Counted from the first letter of the stretch, positions 19,323-30,101 are shown. The stretch is 57,145 nucleotides of DNA from Pleurocapsales cyanobacterium LEGE 10410 (GCA_015207195.1 JADEXJ010000017.1:11-57155); one strand, 5' to 3'. Notes: a model not told the origin generated them from the sequence alone. A program made the numbers and translations.

Positions 19323-20759
19323 CTATTCGGCTTCTGTCTCTGCATTACTGACAGCTTGCTGTTGTTCTTCCTCTGCTGGCTCAATCGCCGTACCATCTTG
19401 CAGACTGAGTATATTAGAAACGGCAATTCTGTCTCCTTCTTGAAGACCAGAAATTACCTGATATGCTTGGTCTTGAATTCTGCCTAACTTAATTGGTTGT
19501 TGTTGGGCGATTAATGCTCCTTCGGGAATTTGCTGTTCCTGAGAATTATCCCTTGAGGAATCAGAATTGTTCTCTATTTCAGACTGTTCTTTAGCTAAAT
19601 AGACAAAGTTTTGTCCTCCCAAAGTAGATACCGCAGTGGTGGGAACTAAAACTCCTGGTGATTCATCCCAAATTACCCGAACGCGCAAGTATTCTCGATC
19701 TCTCAGGCTATTACTGTTGGCAAAAGTAGCCTTGGCTAGAATTGATTGGGTGTTTTGCTGAACCAAAGGAGCAATATAGGTAATTTCGCCTTCTATTCCC
19801 GTGCTGCCATCTTGGTTAATGGTTTCTACAGTTAGTCCAGGCTGCAAGCGATCGCGATATTCAACGGGAATATTAACATTGAGATCGAAGCTTTGATTGC
19901 TGGTAATAGTAGTCAACTGTTCCCCAACGTTGACATAATCTCCTACCTTATACTCGTCAAAACTCCCAACAATGCCCTCAATGGGAGCGTTAATCGTATT
20001 AAAAGCTAAATTTTGACTAACCGAACCTAATTCTGCCTCTGCTTGGGCGATCGCTGCCTCTTGTCCCCCAATGTTGGCTCTAGCTTGTTCTACCTGTCTT
20101 TCGGCTGCCTGTAAAGATTTCCTGGCTGCGTTGAGGGTTTCCTGACGAGAGTTGAGTTGAGCAATCGTACTTTTAAGATCGCGGTTATCATCGTCTAAGT
20201 TTTGTTGAGGCAATGCACCACCTTCGACTAGGGTTCTGGTGCGTTCAATATTGATCTGCGCCAGTTCTACTTCGGCTTCTAAATCTTGAACATCCGCCCT
20301 AGCACTTTCTACTTCCGCAGCAGCAGCAGCGCGATTGGCTTCGGCAGTTCTTAGTTCCGCCTGTACCTGTCCTAACCTAGCTTGTTCGACGTTAACTGCT
20401 TGGGTAGCTGCGTTAACATCCTCTTGTTCTTGAGTTGGCTCTAATCTAACGATCGGCTCGCCCCTTGGTACGCGATCGCCCTGACGCACGAAGATTTCTA
20501 AAATTCTGCCATCGGTACGGGGTGCCAAACTGACTCGATCCCTAGCCTGTAGCGAACCGACATATTCACTACTATCGATCAGGGTTGCAGACTCTAAGGT
20601 TTTTAACTTGACGGCGATCGCTTGAGGTTGTTGGGCTTCTTGTTCTCCACCGCCACATCCACTAAGCCCCAAAGACAAAAAAGCTACAGCCACAGCTGAT
20701 GCCGAAAACTTTACCACAGGAACGATAGATGTAGAATAAAACTTGTGTCGCTGGATCAT
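19323..20759 (-). CDS. HlyD/RND-type efflux periplasmic adaptor, lipoprotein
   Basis: Membrane-fusion protein that should link an inner-membrane RND or ABC pump to the outer membrane. The N-terminus has a hydrophobic signal ending in a lipobox (SLGLSGC), so the mature protein is probably lipid-anchored at Cys35. Next come a biotinyl-lipoyl half (RDRVSLAPRTDGRILEIFVRQGDRVPRGEPIVRLEP), a long coiled-coil hairpin (about residues 110-250, Ala/Glu/Gln-rich), the second lipoyl half (INAPIEGIVGSFDEYKVGDYV) and beta domains. No pump gene lies beside it. Length 478. Confidence 0.92.
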   Translation of the reverse strand: MIQRHKFYSTSIVPVVKFSASAVAVAFLSLGLSGCGGGEQEAQQPQAIAVKLKTLESATLIDSSEYVGSLQARDRVSLAPRTDGRILEIFVRQGDRVPRGEPIVRLEPTQEQEDVNAATQAVNVEQARLGQVQAELRTAEANRAAAAAEVESARADVQDLEAEVELAQINIERTRTLVEGGALPQQNLDDDNRDLKSTIAQLNSRQETLNAARKSLQAAERQVEQARANIGGQEAAIAQAEAELGSVSQNLAFNTINAPIEGIVGSFDEYKVGDYVNVGEQLTTITSNQSFDLNVNIPVEYRDRLQPGLTVETINQDGSTGIEGEITYIAPLVQQNTQSILAKATFANSNSLRDREYLRVRVIWDESPGVLVPTTAVSTLGGQNFVYLAKEQSEIENNSDSSRDNSQEQQIPEGALIAQQQPIKLGRIQDQAYQVISGLQEGDRIAVSNILSLQDGTAIEPAEEEQQQAVSNAETEAE

Positions 20760-20955
20760 TTTCCAATACCAAAAAAAGAATAGTTTTCGTTGTTGGCGTT
20801 GTCATGCTGCATTGTATTCATTTAAAGAGCATACGATTAATCACTTTTTTAGTCTTGTCAATTCTTGCGAAAATTTTTCCAATATTGCTGTTCATAGTCG
20901 TACAAAGTTAAATTGGGACATTGAAAGCTATTGGCTGGCGAGTAGGGAGTAGGAA

Positions 20956-20983
20956 GTCGGGATTAAGGAGTCGGGATTAAGGA
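20956..20983. repeat. Direct tandem repeat, 2 x 14 bp
   Basis: Two perfect head-to-tail copies of GTCGGGATTAAGGA upstream of the efflux adaptor gene, in the non-coding stretch 20760-21082. They immediately precede a dispersed palindromic repeat starting at 20984. No gene function is implied. Confidence 0.7.
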
Positions 20984-21026
20984 GTCCTAAAGGATATATG
21001 TTTACGGTATCCCGTAGGGACCGCGT
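20984..21026. repeat. Dispersed repeat shared (inverted) with 31882-31939
   Basis: Contains GTCCTAAAGGATATAT (20984-20999) and TATCCCGTAG (21008-21017). Exact inverted copies of both occur at 31924-31939 and 31882-31891, with different spacing between the two parts. It lies in a 323-base non-coding stretch (20760-21082) that otherwise holds only a tandem repeat. It looks like an interspersed palindromic repeat family and not a gene. Confidence 0.6.
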
Positions 21027-21082
21027 CGCCCGCATGTACTGAGAGGGTACGGAAATTAATTAGAACGACTATAATGCTTGGC

Positions 21083-21379
21083 TTATTCTTCATATTTAAA
21101 GTAATCTGGGAGGCTGGTTATTCGGGCTTTTTGTCTTTCAAAAATGACTACAGGAATCACCTTGTTGAGTACAGCGTTGTTAATACCATCGCGCATTTTT
21201 TTGAAGAATTTGTTGTCAGGTAGTGTTTCGGTAAACTTCTCAACCGTGCTTACCTGATGAATGTAGTTTGCACCATTTTCTTTGACGGTAATAATTGCTC
21301 TTGAGCCATTATCGGCAATAGTTTTACACTGTTCTGCGATCGACTCCTGATTTTGTCTGAGATATTCTTCAACTTTCAT
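21083..21379 (-). CDS. Hypothetical protein, 98 aa
   Basis: Soluble, charged protein starting at the ATG at 21379 (MKVEEYLRQNQESIAEQCKT), which is a better start than the one eight codons upstream. Mixed helix and strand character: ITVKENGANYIHQVSTVEKF looks like beta structure, and NNAVLNKVIPVVIFERQKARIT follows. No membrane segment and no motif I recognise. Isolated between repeats and the MlaD gene, and followed by no obvious terminator. Function unknown. Confidence 0.6.
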   Translation of the reverse strand: MKVEEYLRQNQESIAEQCKTIADNGSRAIITVKENGANYIHQVSTVEKFTETLPDNKFFKKMRDGINNAVLNKVIPVVIFERQKARITSLPDYFKYEE

Positions 21380-21632
21380 CTTTATGGCGAAGGACAGTAA
21401 CATTTGGTTACTGCTAAATAGTGTAGATTCTAGCGTACTGTTATTTTAAGACATACCTAAACAACCGAATCCGAATTTGAGTTAGACAGCATCTAATTTG
21501 AAGCGAGGAAATACCAAGAAAACCTTAGTTTATTCCACTCGCTTATTGAAAACTTAGGAGTTTGCTCCTTAAACCTGTTTGATAATCAAATTTTGGTGGT
21601 TTCTTGAACTTATTTTGTCTCAAGAGGCTTGA

Positions 21633-22850
21633 TTACTTTGCAGATTGAGAGGTGTTAGGAGAGACAGATAAAGCATCCTGAATAGGCGCGATTGCTCGAC
21701 CTGTTTTGATCTGTTGTTCTAGCTGTTCGGTAGTAGAGACTAAATTACTCAAGCCGTTAACCAGTTCGCGGACATTTTTTAGGAAGGTGGGATCCCCTGT
21801 AATAGATTCGAGATCGGAGGTTATTTTCTGAGCATTATCAAACGTTACCCTAGCTGAATCTAAAGTCTGTTGCAGATTAACCAAACTTTCCTGACTGCCA
21901 AAACTTTCGGAAATATTTTTTAGGTTTTGCGAGGCAACGACCGCATTGGTAGTTAACTCTGCTAAATTATTAGCCAATTGTTCGGTATCAGTAGCATCAA
22001 CGCTGCGATCTATTTTGGTTACTAGACCACTTAGGCGATCGCTGGTTGTTTTAATGCTGCTTAAGGTACTGGTTAAATTATTTTCGTTCTGGTCGATTAA
22101 TTCTTCAACATTGCTAGCCAGCCGACTAATTTGCTGGGCAGTTTCTCGATAAGTTTGTGCTGTAGCTACCAGTTCAGTGGAGGTGTCGTTAGCTACATCG
22201 GTCACTGTTTGAGTAACGGTAGAGATATTGGAAACTTCCTGCTGTAAATCTTTGACTAAAGCAGAGGTATCTCTAGTAAGAGCAGCAATTTCATCTGCTG
22301 CCACCGCAGCGTTTCCTAAAGCCGAATCAACTTGATCGACAAATTCTGGTTCGCCATAGGCTCGACTAAAGCGATAGGTGTAAGGCAGCAGATCATCTAG
22401 GGTAATACCTTTTTCTCCCTCAAGGCGGGCATTATCACAGACAATCTGTTCTGAATTACAGTCCGAACCGATGGGGCTTAAGTTGTCAGTTTCTATCAAT
22501 AGCTCGGACTGAGGAACAATCTCAATAAAGGTTTCGCCAATTAATCCAGAGCTTCTGGCTTTGAGAGTAGCATCTTTGGGAATCAACAGCTCGCTAGAAT
22601 CGATTTCAACTACAACATCAACTCCGTTAGTACTGGGTTGAACCTCTTCAACCCTACCCACCTGTAACCCCCGATAGCGCACTCCATCTCCTTCTTGAAT
22701 GCCGTTGACATCGGGAAAATCAGCAACAATCTTGTAGCTTTCTTTGCCGAAGGCAAAGCCTTTAATCCACAGAATTACTCCACCGAACAGTAGAATACCA
22801 AATATAATTAGCAAACCAACAGAACCTTCTCTTTGAGTGCGCGATCGCAT
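21633..22850 (-). CDS. MlaD-family (MCE domain) lipid transport protein
   Basis: Substrate-binding subunit of an Mla/TGD-type lipid ABC transporter. The N-terminal membrane anchor (VGLLIIFGILLFGGVILWIKGF) is followed by the MCE domain at about residues 37-115 (VADFPDVNGIQEGDGVRYRGLQVGRVEEVQPS and ARSSGLIGETFIEIVP). The remaining roughly 270 residues are helical, Thr/Asn/Ser-rich and probably coiled coil. It starts 33 bases after the ATPase gene on the same strand, forming a mlaF-mlaD unit. The permease is at 42988-43779. In cyanobacteria this system moves lipids between envelope membranes or to thylakoids. Confidence 0.92.
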   Translation of the reverse strand: MRSRTQREGSVGLLIIFGILLFGGVILWIKGFAFGKESYKIVADFPDVNGIQEGDGVRYRGLQVGRVEEVQPSTNGVDVVVEIDSSELLIPKDATLKARSSGLIGETFIEIVPQSELLIETDNLSPIGSDCNSEQIVCDNARLEGEKGITLDDLLPYTYRFSRAYGEPEFVDQVDSALGNAAVAADEIAALTRDTSALVKDLQQEVSNISTVTQTVTDVANDTSTELVATAQTYRETAQQISRLASNVEELIDQNENNLTSTLSSIKTTSDRLSGLVTKIDRSVDATDTEQLANNLAELTTNAVVASQNLKNISESFGSQESLVNLQQTLDSARVTFDNAQKITSDLESITGDPTFLKNVRELVNGLSNLVSTTEQLEQQIKTGRAIAPIQDALSVSPNTSQSAK

Positions 22851-22883
22851 ATCTCTCCTCGCTTTATTTTTAAATTTACCAAT

Positions 22884-23708
22884 TTAATCGACCACACGAA
22901 TTGGTCCTTTGACACTAGCACTGAAAAATTGCCTGACCAAAGGGTTATCGGTAGTATCAATTTCATCAACCGTACCCGACCACTGCAATTTTCCGCCATA
23001 CAAAAAAACCACGCGATCGGCAGTCCGACGGATTGTACTGTTTTGATGACTAACCATAATGTAAGTACCGCATCCCTTTTCTGTACACTGCAAATCTCGC
23101 ACCAAATCTTCAATTACAGTAGAAGCAATGGGGTCTAAACCCGCAGTAGGCTCATCGTACAAAATTATTTCTGGTCTACTTTTGGGGTTTTCTGGGTTAG
23201 ATACGATCGCACGAGCAAAACTGACGCGTTTACGCATCCCTCCAGATAGCTCAGAGGGTAAGCTATCGTTAGTTCCCCCTAGTCCCACCATTTCTAACTT
23301 CTCGTCAACCAAAGCTTTGATCTTATGATGGTCGAGATTTGAGTGCTGATAGAGGGAAAAGCCGACATTTTGTTCTACCGTCAAAGAGTCGAACAAAGCA
23401 TCTTGCTGAAACACCATAGAAATGCCCAAAGGCTCGTTTTGGTCTTCAATTAAGCCTTGACGCTTCTGCCCATTAATATAAATTCTTCCCCGATCGATAG
23501 ACATTAAGCCCGCAATCATTCTCAGAATAGTTGATTTGCCCGTTCCAGAGGGTCCAATAATTACTAAGGCTTCTCCTCGTTTTACTTTCAGATTAACGCG
23601 ATCTAAAATTACTTTGTTGCCAAAAGATTTACTGACATCGCGCAGTTCAATTAAGGGTACTTCCGAATCTTCTAGTATTGTTCTTTGCTTAGATGTGGTT
23701 ACTGCCAT
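22884..23708 (-). CDS. MlaF-family lipid ABC transporter ATP-binding protein
   Basis: Cytoplasmic ATPase of the Mla-type lipid transporter. Motifs are complete: Walker A IGPSGTGKSTILRMIAG, signature LSGGMRKRVSFARAI, Walker B EIILYDEPTAGLDP and the switch histidine in IMVSHQN. The LSGGMRKRV form is characteristic of the MlaF branch. The 274-residue length is normal. It precedes the MCE-domain gene in the same operon; upstream, chlI is also on the minus strand but separated by 68 bases. Confidence 0.94.
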   Translation of the reverse strand: MAVTTSKQRTILEDSEVPLIELRDVSKSFGNKVILDRVNLKVKRGEALVIIGPSGTGKSTILRMIAGLMSIDRGRIYINGQKRQGLIEDQNEPLGISMVFQQDALFDSLTVEQNVGFSLYQHSNLDHHKIKALVDEKLEMVGLGGTNDSLPSELSGGMRKRVSFARAIVSNPENPKSRPEIILYDEPTAGLDPIASTVIEDLVRDLQCTEKGCGTYIMVSHQNSTIRRTADRVVFLYGGKLQWSGTVDEIDTTDNPLVRQFFSASVKGPIRVVD

Positions 23709-23776
23709 AAGACAAAAATAGAACGGGTGCTGCTATCTATCATCAGATTGAGCAGCAAATAATTTAGTATAGAACT

Positions 23777-24850
23777 TTATTCTTCTAGTTCTAACCCAAA
23801 AATGCGAGCAACGGATTTTTCTACCTTGTAACCCGAATCTACAGACTCTAGGGGGTCTTTACGCAGGCGATGGCGCAGACAAAGAACAATTACCCGACGG
23901 ATATCATCAATCGTTACTTCTGTACGTTCCTCAAAAGCAGCGATCGCCTTAGCAGCGCGGTTAGTAACAATATCTCCCCGTAAGCCGTCTACATCTAATT
24001 CGGAGCAAATTTCCGAAATTTTGACTCGCAAATCGTAATCAATTGTTACGGAAGGTAGTAGCTGTTGCGCTTTAACAATTTTGTCTTGGAGAACTATTTG
24101 TTCTTCGGCATATTTTTCGCCAAAGGCACTCGGATTGCTGTCGAAGTCTGCTCTTTGCTCTACAATTTGCACCCTAAGATCTGGTTCTTTAACAGTATGA
24201 ATCTCTGCGTGCATCCCAAAGCGATCTAGCAGCTGAGGACGTAGTTCTCCTTCTTCAGGGTTTCCCGAACCAACCATGACAAACTGTGCAGGGTGTCGAA
24301 TGGAAATGCCTTCTCTTTCTACGGTGTTCCATCCCCCAGCAGCCGAGTCTAACAGCACGTCTACTAAGTGATCGTCAAGCAAGTTGACCTCATCCACGTA
24401 AAGAATTCCTCGGTTAGCCTTTGCCAACAGTCCAGGTTCAAAGGCTTTGACTCCCTCAGCTAGAGCTTTTTCGATATCAATTGTGCCACACACACGGTCT
24501 TCCGTTGCACCAAGGGGCAGATCGACCATCTGAACTTTTCTTTTAACAACGTCGATCGGCAACTGCTGTTCGACTTTTTGTTTGACCTCATCGCTCATCA
24601 AGTCGGGATCTTGAGGATCGCTATTAAACGGATCGCCTTCTACTACATCAATTTCTGGTAACAAATCGGCTAAAGCGCGAATAGTTGTAGATTTACCCGT
24701 ACCGCGATCGCCCATGATCATCACTCCACCAATCTTGGGATCGATTACGTTGAGTAAAAGAGCTAGTTTCATCTCTTCTTGTCCCACAATAGCCGTGAAG
24801 GGAAAAACCTGGCGACGAGTTTTGGCTGGTGCTTGGAGTGTTGCAGTCAT
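23777..24850 (-). CDS. chlI: Magnesium chelatase ATPase subunit I
   Basis: AAA+ motor that drives insertion of Mg2+ into protoporphyrin IX, the first committed step to chlorophyll. The 357 residues show Walker [20 protein letters not shown], Walker B/sensor region [52 protein letters not shown] and the C-terminal [18 protein letters not shown]. Full length and highly conserved. A separate transcript is likely, with the promoter in 24851-24966. Confidence 0.98.
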   Translation of the reverse strand: MTATLQAPAKTRRQVFPFTAIVGQEEMKLALLLNVIDPKIGGVMIMGDRGTGKSTTIRALADLLPEIDVVEGDPFNSDPQDPDLMSDEVKQKVEQQLPIDVVKRKVQMVDLPLGATEDRVCGTIDIEKALAEGVKAFEPGLLAKANRGILYVDEVNLLDDHLVDVLLDSAAGGWNTVEREGISIRHPAQFVMVGSGNPEEGELRPQLLDRFGMHAEIHTVKEPDLRVQIVEQRADFDSNPSAFGEKYAEEQIVLQDKIVKAQQLLPSVTIDYDLRVKISEICSELDVDGLRGDIVTNRAAKAIAAFEERTEVTIDDIRRVIVLCLRHRLRKDPLESVDSGYKVEKSVARIFGLELEE

Positions 24851-24966
24851 ATTAATCGTTGTATATTGAACGAGTAGGTTAGCTAAATTAACGGTTAATT
24901 TTTTATAAATAAACGTATTTTATTGTGCCACGTTTCTGGGTTTCTCAGCTAAGGCGATCGCCTGGG

Positions 24967-25725
24967 TTATTTTGACAAAGCATGAGGAATGACAATATAG
25001 CCAGTATCAAGATTACCCAAGACCATGTTTTTGGCTTCTCCCCAATACCACCAGTATGCAGCTATATAAGCACATAGTAAGCTATCAAGCTTGTCTTCAA
25101 TAGTTTTTAGTTCTTTGCCAGTTTGTTTGAGAGCATTCTCTTGGGGTAGCTCGACTGTAGGAATGTGTTTCAAACTATCTCTACTCAGGGCAGGTTCTAA
25201 TCAAGGTAAAACATTAGTGATGTAGCTTCGGAGCTTGTTTAACTCCCGTCGGCGATCGGCTATTTTACCTTTCTTGTACTTGAGAATTTTCTCTAAACCA
25301 AACAGCGTAATTGTGGCAGGATGAGGAAAAACTTCTATTTGATATCTTCCTAATTGCCTTGGCTCGATCATCGGCGCGTGTTGAAAGTTTTTATCGAGCA
25401 AGCTGTTACCAAAACCAACCGTGTGCTCGGCAAAGGGAAGGCTCAAGTTGGCAGGATAGCATCCTGCATGATAGCGACCAAAATATTTGTGGGTTAGTTT
25501 ATCGGCTAACCTCATGCCAGTTTGATTGTTGATAATTGTCGGTGCATCGACGGCGATCGAGGCTGGCACTGTCGGAGCTACCCAGCGGTCAATCCAAGCT
25601 AAAATATTGTTTAGTTCCAAAACAGTAGCGATTTCTAATATCTTTAAACTGCCATCTTGCCAAGCTAAACAACACAAACCACTGGCACCAGATGACCAAC
25701 CAAGATCTACTCCGACAAACTTCAT
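24967..25725 (-). pseudogene. DUF429-type protein interrupted by an in-frame TGA
   Basis: A DUF429-like reading frame begins at ATG 25725 (MKFVGVDLGWSSGASGLCCLAW) and stops at TGA 25201-25203. The same frame continues without a shift through LEPALSRDSLKHIPTVELP to a natural stop at 24967, and this continuation contains DSLLCAYIAAYWWYWGEAKN, the expected C-terminal motif of the family. The two parts are one gene of about 251 codons broken by a single nonsense codon. DUF429 proteins have an RNase H/actin-like fold with unknown function. The break may be real decay or one sequencing error. Confidence 0.82.
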
Positions 25726-25980
25726 TCCACTTTCTTCTAATCTTTGACTATACATATTGGGAATGAAAATTGGGAATGAACCAGCGATCGCAAGTTTTGA
25801 ACCTCTGAGAGTAAATAATAAGCTCTTTTTACTCTTTAATTGTTTATTTCAGTGCTACTTCGATACTATCCAAAAACTTTATGCTCAAGCAATAGTTATA
25901 GGGAACAAAACTGCAAAAATTTTACATTATAGTCATTCCCAATAAAAACCAAATGACTTGAATTAAAAATGTCCCTACCG

Positions 25981-26919
25981 TCAGTCTGCGTTTTGGCGAT
26001 ACCAGTCGATCGTATTTTTCAACCCCTGACGAAATTCTGTTTCTGCTACAAAGCCAAACTTTTCTTTAGCTCTTTGGGTATCCAAACAACGACGGGGTTG
26101 ACCATTGGGTTTATCGGTCTGCCAGATAATTTCACCCTGAAAATCCATTAATTCGCAGATGGTTTTTACCAGATCCTTAATAGCTATTTCATAATTAGTT
26201 CCTAAGTTAACTGGTGCAGGCTCGTTATATTTTTGAGTTGCCATAACAATACCCCGTGCAGCATCGGTAGCATAGAGAAATTCACGGGTAGGGCTACCAT
26301 CTCCCCATACGGGTAACTCTCGATCTCCCTTTTGTTGTGCTTGATGAACCTTACGAATCAAGGCAGGAATTACATGAGAGCTGTTGGGGTCGAAATTGTC
26401 TTCTGGACCATAGAGATTGACAGGCAACAGATAAATTCCGTTAAAGTCATATTGTTGTCGATAGGCTTCTAACTGAACCAAAAGAGCCTTTTTAGCAATG
26501 CCATAGGGAGCGTTAGTTTCTTCAGGATAACCATTCCACAAGTCATCTTCCTTAAAAGGTACGGGAGTAAATTTGGGATAGGCACAAATCGTACCAATGC
26601 AAACAAACTTTTTTACCCCTGCTTGATAAGCAGCATGGATTAGCTGAGTACCCATCATGAGGTTGTCATAAAACAACTCCGCAGGCTTTTCGCGGTTCAA
26701 GCCAATCCCGCCTACATGAGCAGCCAAGTGAACTACAACGTCTTGGTTTTTGACCGCCTGTTGGCAATTTTCCCATTTACAAAGGTCTAGTTCGTGCGAT
26801 CGTGGTGTGCTAATTTTGCCCAAACTCGCTCCAGCCTTACATAGCTGGTCAACTACCTGCTTGCCTAAAAAACCAGCACCACCAGTAACCAGAATATTTT
26901 TGTCTTGTAAGCTTAACAT
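25981..26919 (-). CDS. fcl: GDP-L-fucose synthase
   Basis: Epimerises and reduces GDP-4-keto-6-deoxymannose to GDP-L-fucose for surface glycans. Short-chain dehydrogenase fold: nucleotide-binding [15 protein letters not shown] at the start, catalytic Tyr and Lys in [19 protein letters not shown], and family motifs [15 protein letters not shown] and [19 protein letters not shown]. The 312 residues are the usual length. It is 99 bases after gmd on the same strand, the enzyme that makes its substrate. Confidence 0.96.
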   Translation of the reverse strand: MLSLQDKNILVTGGAGFLGKQVVDQLCKAGASLGKISTPRSHELDLCKWENCQQAVKNQDVVVHLAAHVGGIGLNREKPAELFYDNLMMGTQLIHAAYQAGVKKFVCIGTICAYPKFTPVPFKEDDLWNGYPEETNAPYGIAKKALLVQLEAYRQQYDFNGIYLLPVNLYGPEDNFDPNSSHVIPALIRKVHQAQQKGDRELPVWGDGSPTREFLYATDAARGIVMATQKYNEPAPVNLGTNYEIAIKDLVKTICELMDFQGEIIWQTDKPNGQPRRCLDTQRAKEKFGFVAETEFRQGLKNTIDWYRQNAD

Positions 26920-27018
26920 TACTAATCTTGAATTAAATTAGGTAAACATCTCAGACATCGAACCAGATTTATGTTCTATTGACTATTTGCAACTTCCGCG
27001 CGGAAAAATCAGCGTAAT

Positions 27019-28089
27019 CTAGTCAACAATGGTGGCAAAATTGCGACGCAAAACAGCACTATCATTGCCATTACTACCGTCAGGAGTAGGTAAATTAAGA
27101 TTGATAAGATCGGCGTTGACCATAAGCTTTACTAGTTCTTCAAAAGTTACTGAAGGCTGCCAGCCCAGTTTTTCCTTAGCTTTAGTCGGGTCGCCAATCA
27201 ACAAATCGACTTCCGCAGGACGCAGATAACGCGGATCGAATGCCACATAATCATGCCAGTTTAAGTTTACGTGACCAAAAGCAATATCCAGAAATTCTCT
27301 AATTTCGTATGTTTCTCCCGTGGCGACCACATAATCATCGGGTTGGTCTTGCTGAAGCATCAACCACATTGCCTTAACATAGTCTTTGGCATAGCCCCAG
27401 TCTCTTTTTGAGTCTAGATTGCCTAAATATAGTTTCTTTTGCGTCCCTTCCACAATCCGAGCCACCGCTCTGGTAATCTTGCGCGTGACAAAAGTTTCAC
27501 CCCGACGGGGAGATTCGTGATTAAATAAAATGCCGTTGCAGGCAAACAAATTGTAAGACTCGCGATAGTTGATAGTTTGCCAGTGGGCATAAACCTTAGC
27601 GCAGGAATAGGGACTACGAGGATAGAAAGGCGTAGTTTCTTTTTGGGGAACTTCTTGAACTTTGCCAAACATTTCTGAAGAGCCAGCCTGATAAAACTTG
27701 ACCTCAATCCCCGTCCGTTGCTGGTAATCTCTGATCGCTTCCAATAGACGTAAAGTACCCATACCTACCGAGTCAACAGTATATTCGGGAGAATCAAAGC
27801 TGACCCTCACGTGAGACTGTGCGCCCAAATTATATATTTCAACGGGCTTAACCTCTTCGAGAATTCGCCTCAAGGTAGTACCATCGGTGAGGTCGCCATA
27901 GTGTAAAAATAACTTTGCTTCTGGACTGTGGGGGTCTACGTATAGATGGTCGATGCGATCTGTGTTAAAGGTAGAAGTTCGACGAATAATACCATGAACT
28001 TCATAACCTTGTTCTAATAAAAACTCACTTAAATAAGAACCGTCTTGACCCGTAATCCCAGTGATCAAAGCTACTTTACGTTCACTCAT
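27019..28089 (-). CDS. gmd: GDP-mannose 4,6-dehydratase
   Basis: Converts GDP-mannose to GDP-4-keto-6-deoxymannose. Conserved elements: [49 protein letters not shown], the catalytic Tyr/Lys region [32 protein letters not shown] and [18 protein letters not shown]. The 356-residue length is standard. It forms a two-gene unit with fcl; together they supply GDP-fucose for exopolysaccharide or lipopolysaccharide. Confidence 0.97.
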   Translation of the reverse strand: MSERKVALITGITGQDGSYLSEFLLEQGYEVHGIIRRTSTFNTDRIDHLYVDPHSPEAKLFLHYGDLTDGTTLRRILEEVKPVEIYNLGAQSHVRVSFDSPEYTVDSVGMGTLRLLEAIRDYQQRTGIEVKFYQAGSSEMFGKVQEVPQKETTPFYPRSPYSCAKVYAHWQTINYRESYNLFACNGILFNHESPRRGETFVTRKITRAVARIVEGTQKKLYLGNLDSKRDWGYAKDYVKAMWLMLQQDQPDDYVVATGETYEIREFLDIAFGHVNLNWHDYVAFDPRYLRPAEVDLLIGDPTKAKEKLGWQPSVTFEELVKLMVNADLINLNLPTPDGSNGNDSAVLRRNFATIVD

Positions 28090-28187
28090 TTAAATAATTT
28101 CCTCTTAATGTGTTTTGAAGGTATATTATTGCTTTTCAATTTGCTCTATCAACCATAAAATCAATTAGATTATAGGGAAAATAGCTT

Positions 28188-29912
28188 TTAAAATAAGAAA
28201 TATCGCTGCGCCATAGGTAAAATTTTAGCAGGTTCGCAGGTTAATAGTTCGCCATCTGCTCTGACTTCATAAGTTTCGGGATTGACTTCAATATTGAGCA
28301 AGGCATCGTTAAGCTTCATGTCAATTTTGCTTAAATTGCGAGTATCAGTAACGGCGATCGCCTTTTTTTGTAAGCCAACTTGTTTGGGAATACCAGCATC
28401 AATCGCAGCTTGGGAAACAAAGGTAAAAGAAGTAGCTGTTCTGGCACCACCGTAGCTGCCAAACATCGGACGCATATACACGGGTTGGGGTGTAGGAATA
28501 CTGGCATTAGGATCGCCCATCTGAGCATAAGCGATCGCGCCACCTTTGATCACTATTTCAGGTTTAACGCCGAACATTGCTGGTTTCCAAAGACAGATAT
28601 CTGCTAGCTTCCCCTCTTCTATCGAACCGACATGACTCGCAATACCATGAGTGATAGCAGGATTAATTGTATATTTAGCGATATAGCGTTTGGCGCGGAA
28701 ATTATCTGACCTCTCCCCCGTCCCCTCTCCTGTAGGAGAGGGGAGTATACCCCGCTGTAGCTTCATTTTATGGGCGGTTTGCCAAGTGCGAATAATTGTT
28801 TCCCCAACTCTTCCCATTGCTTGAGAATCGGAGGCAATCATGCTAAAAGCCCCCAAATCATGCAGAATATCTTCCGCTGCGATGGTTTCCTGACGAATAC
28901 GAGACTCGGCAAAAGCCACATCTTCGGGAATGCTTTTATCGAGGTGGTGGCACACCATCAGCATATCCAGGTGTTCTTCTAAAGTATTAACGGTAAAAGG
29001 ACGGGTGGGATTGGTAGAAGAAGGTAGAACGTTACTTTGGGCGCAGACTTTAATAATATCGGGAGCGTGTCCCCCCCCTGCCCCTTCGGTGTGGTAGGTA
29101 TGAATTACTCGGTTTTTAAAAGCAGCAATGGTATTTTCCACAAAGCCAGCCTCGTTGAGGGTGTCGGTATGGATAGCTACCTGAACATCGTACTGGTCAG
29201 CAACGCTCAAACAAGTATCGATCGCCTTAGGTGTCGTCCCCCAATCTTCGTGCAGCTTTAGCCCCATCGCCCCTGCCCGTACCTGTTCCTCCAGTCCTTC
29301 GGGTTTGGCACTATTACCCTTACCAAGAAAGCCCAAATTCATCGGAAAAGCATCCGCAGCTTGCAGCATCCGCCAGATGTTCCACGCCCCAGGAGTACAG
29401 GTGGTCGCGTTAGTCCCCGTCGCGGGTCCCGTTCCCCCACCAATCATCGTCGTAATCCCAGAAGCGATCGCCGTTTCAATCTGTTGGGGACAAATAAAGT
29501 GGATGTGGCTATCAATCCCACCAGCAGTAACAATATGTCCTTCCCCCGCTACCGCCTCGGTTGCAGCCCCGATAATGATATCTATGTTGTCCTGAATCTG
29601 CGGGTTTCCTGCCTTCCCTATCTTATAAATCTTGCCGTCTTTGATTCCGATGTCGGCTTTGACGATTCCCCACCAGTCAAGAATTAGGGCGTTAGTAATT
29701 ACCATGTCCACCGCTCCCTGTTCGCGAGTTATGGCAGATTGTCCCATCCCATCACGGATTACCTTACCCCCACCAAACTTCACCTCATCGCCGTAGGTAG
29801 TGTAGTCCCGTTCGACTTCAATAAATAATTCTGTGTCCGCTAACCTAATGCGATCGCCCACTGTAGGACCAAAAGTATCCGCATACGCCCGCCGATCCAT
29901 CCGATAGCTCAT
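28188..29912 (-). CDS. ureC: Urease subunit alpha, with a small palindromic insert
   Basis: Catalytic subunit of nickel urease (urea to ammonia and carbon dioxide). Metal and active-site residues are all present: [11 protein letters not shown], the carbamylated Lys in [39 protein letters not shown] and the mobile-flap [14 protein letters not shown]. Its 574 residues are slightly longer than usual because of [14 protein letters not shown] between QRG and DNFRAKRY (about residues 393-406), coded by a palindromic repeat (28721-28744). ureA, ureB and the accessory genes are not nearby; dispersed urease genes are common in cyanobacteria. Confidence 0.97.
   Translation of the reverse strand: MSYRMDRRAYADTFGPTVGDRIRLADTELFIEVERDYTTYGDEVKFGGGKVIRDGMGQSAITREQGAVDMVITNALILDWWGIVKADIGIKDGKIYKIGKAGNPQIQDNIDIIIGAATEAVAGEGHIVTAGGIDSHIHFICPQQIETAIASGITTMIGGGTGPATGTNATTCTPGAWNIWRMLQAADAFPMNLGFLGKGNSAKPEGLEEQVRAGAMGLKLHEDWGTTPKAIDTCLSVADQYDVQVAIHTDTLNEAGFVENTIAAFKNRVIHTYHTEGAGGGHAPDIIKVCAQSNVLPSSTNPTRPFTVNTLEEHLDMLMVCHHLDKSIPEDVAFAESRIRQETIAAEDILHDLGAFSMIASDSQAMGRVGETIIRTWQTAHKMKLQRGILPSPTGEGTGERSDNFRAKRYIAKYTINPAITHGIASHVGSIEEGKLADICLWKPAMFGVKPEIVIKGGAIAYAQMGDPNASIPTPQPVYMRPMFGSYGGARTATSFTFVSQAAIDAGIPKQVGLQKKAIAVTDTRNLSKIDMKLNDALLNIEVNPETYEVRADGELLTCEPAKILPMAQRYFLF
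28721..28744. repeat. Palindromic repeat inside ureC
   Basis: TCCCCTCTCC and GGAGAGGGGA form a perfect 10-bp stem around the loop TGTA, inside the urease alpha gene. It codes the low-complexity residues [11 protein letters not shown] on the minus strand. The purine/pyrimidine-strand bias differs from the surrounding gene, suggesting an inserted repeat that kept the frame. Confidence 0.75.
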
Positions 29913-30042
29913 ACCAACTGCTAATTCCTATTTGTTTCGATCTAAATTAGTTTACAGATTAACAGCACCAATTTTTGTTATTAAGATAAAACAGAATATG
30001 TTAAGGATTGGCTATCACAGGCGATCGCATTTGATTCAAATG

Positions 30043-30101
30043 TAGGGTGGGCATTTTAAGCAATATGAGAGGTGATAATTGATGTTGTAATGCCCACCTT
30101 A
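30043..30101. repeat. Long inverted repeat downstream of ureC region
   Basis: TAGGGTGGGCATT (30043-30055) and AATGCCCACCTTA (30089-30101) pair at 12 of 13 positions across a 33-base loop. It lies between the pentapeptide gene and ureC, in the upstream region of ureC's neighbour. GTGGGCATT-type palindromes look like dispersed repeats. There is no following T-run. Confidence 0.6.

Noticed and set aside
29037-29687. Several open frames on the plus strand opposite ureC
   Set aside because: They lie antisense to a highly conserved enzyme and arise from its codon pattern.
28188-29912. Complete urease operon
   Set aside because: Only ureC is present; flanking genes are gmd and a pentapeptide protein.
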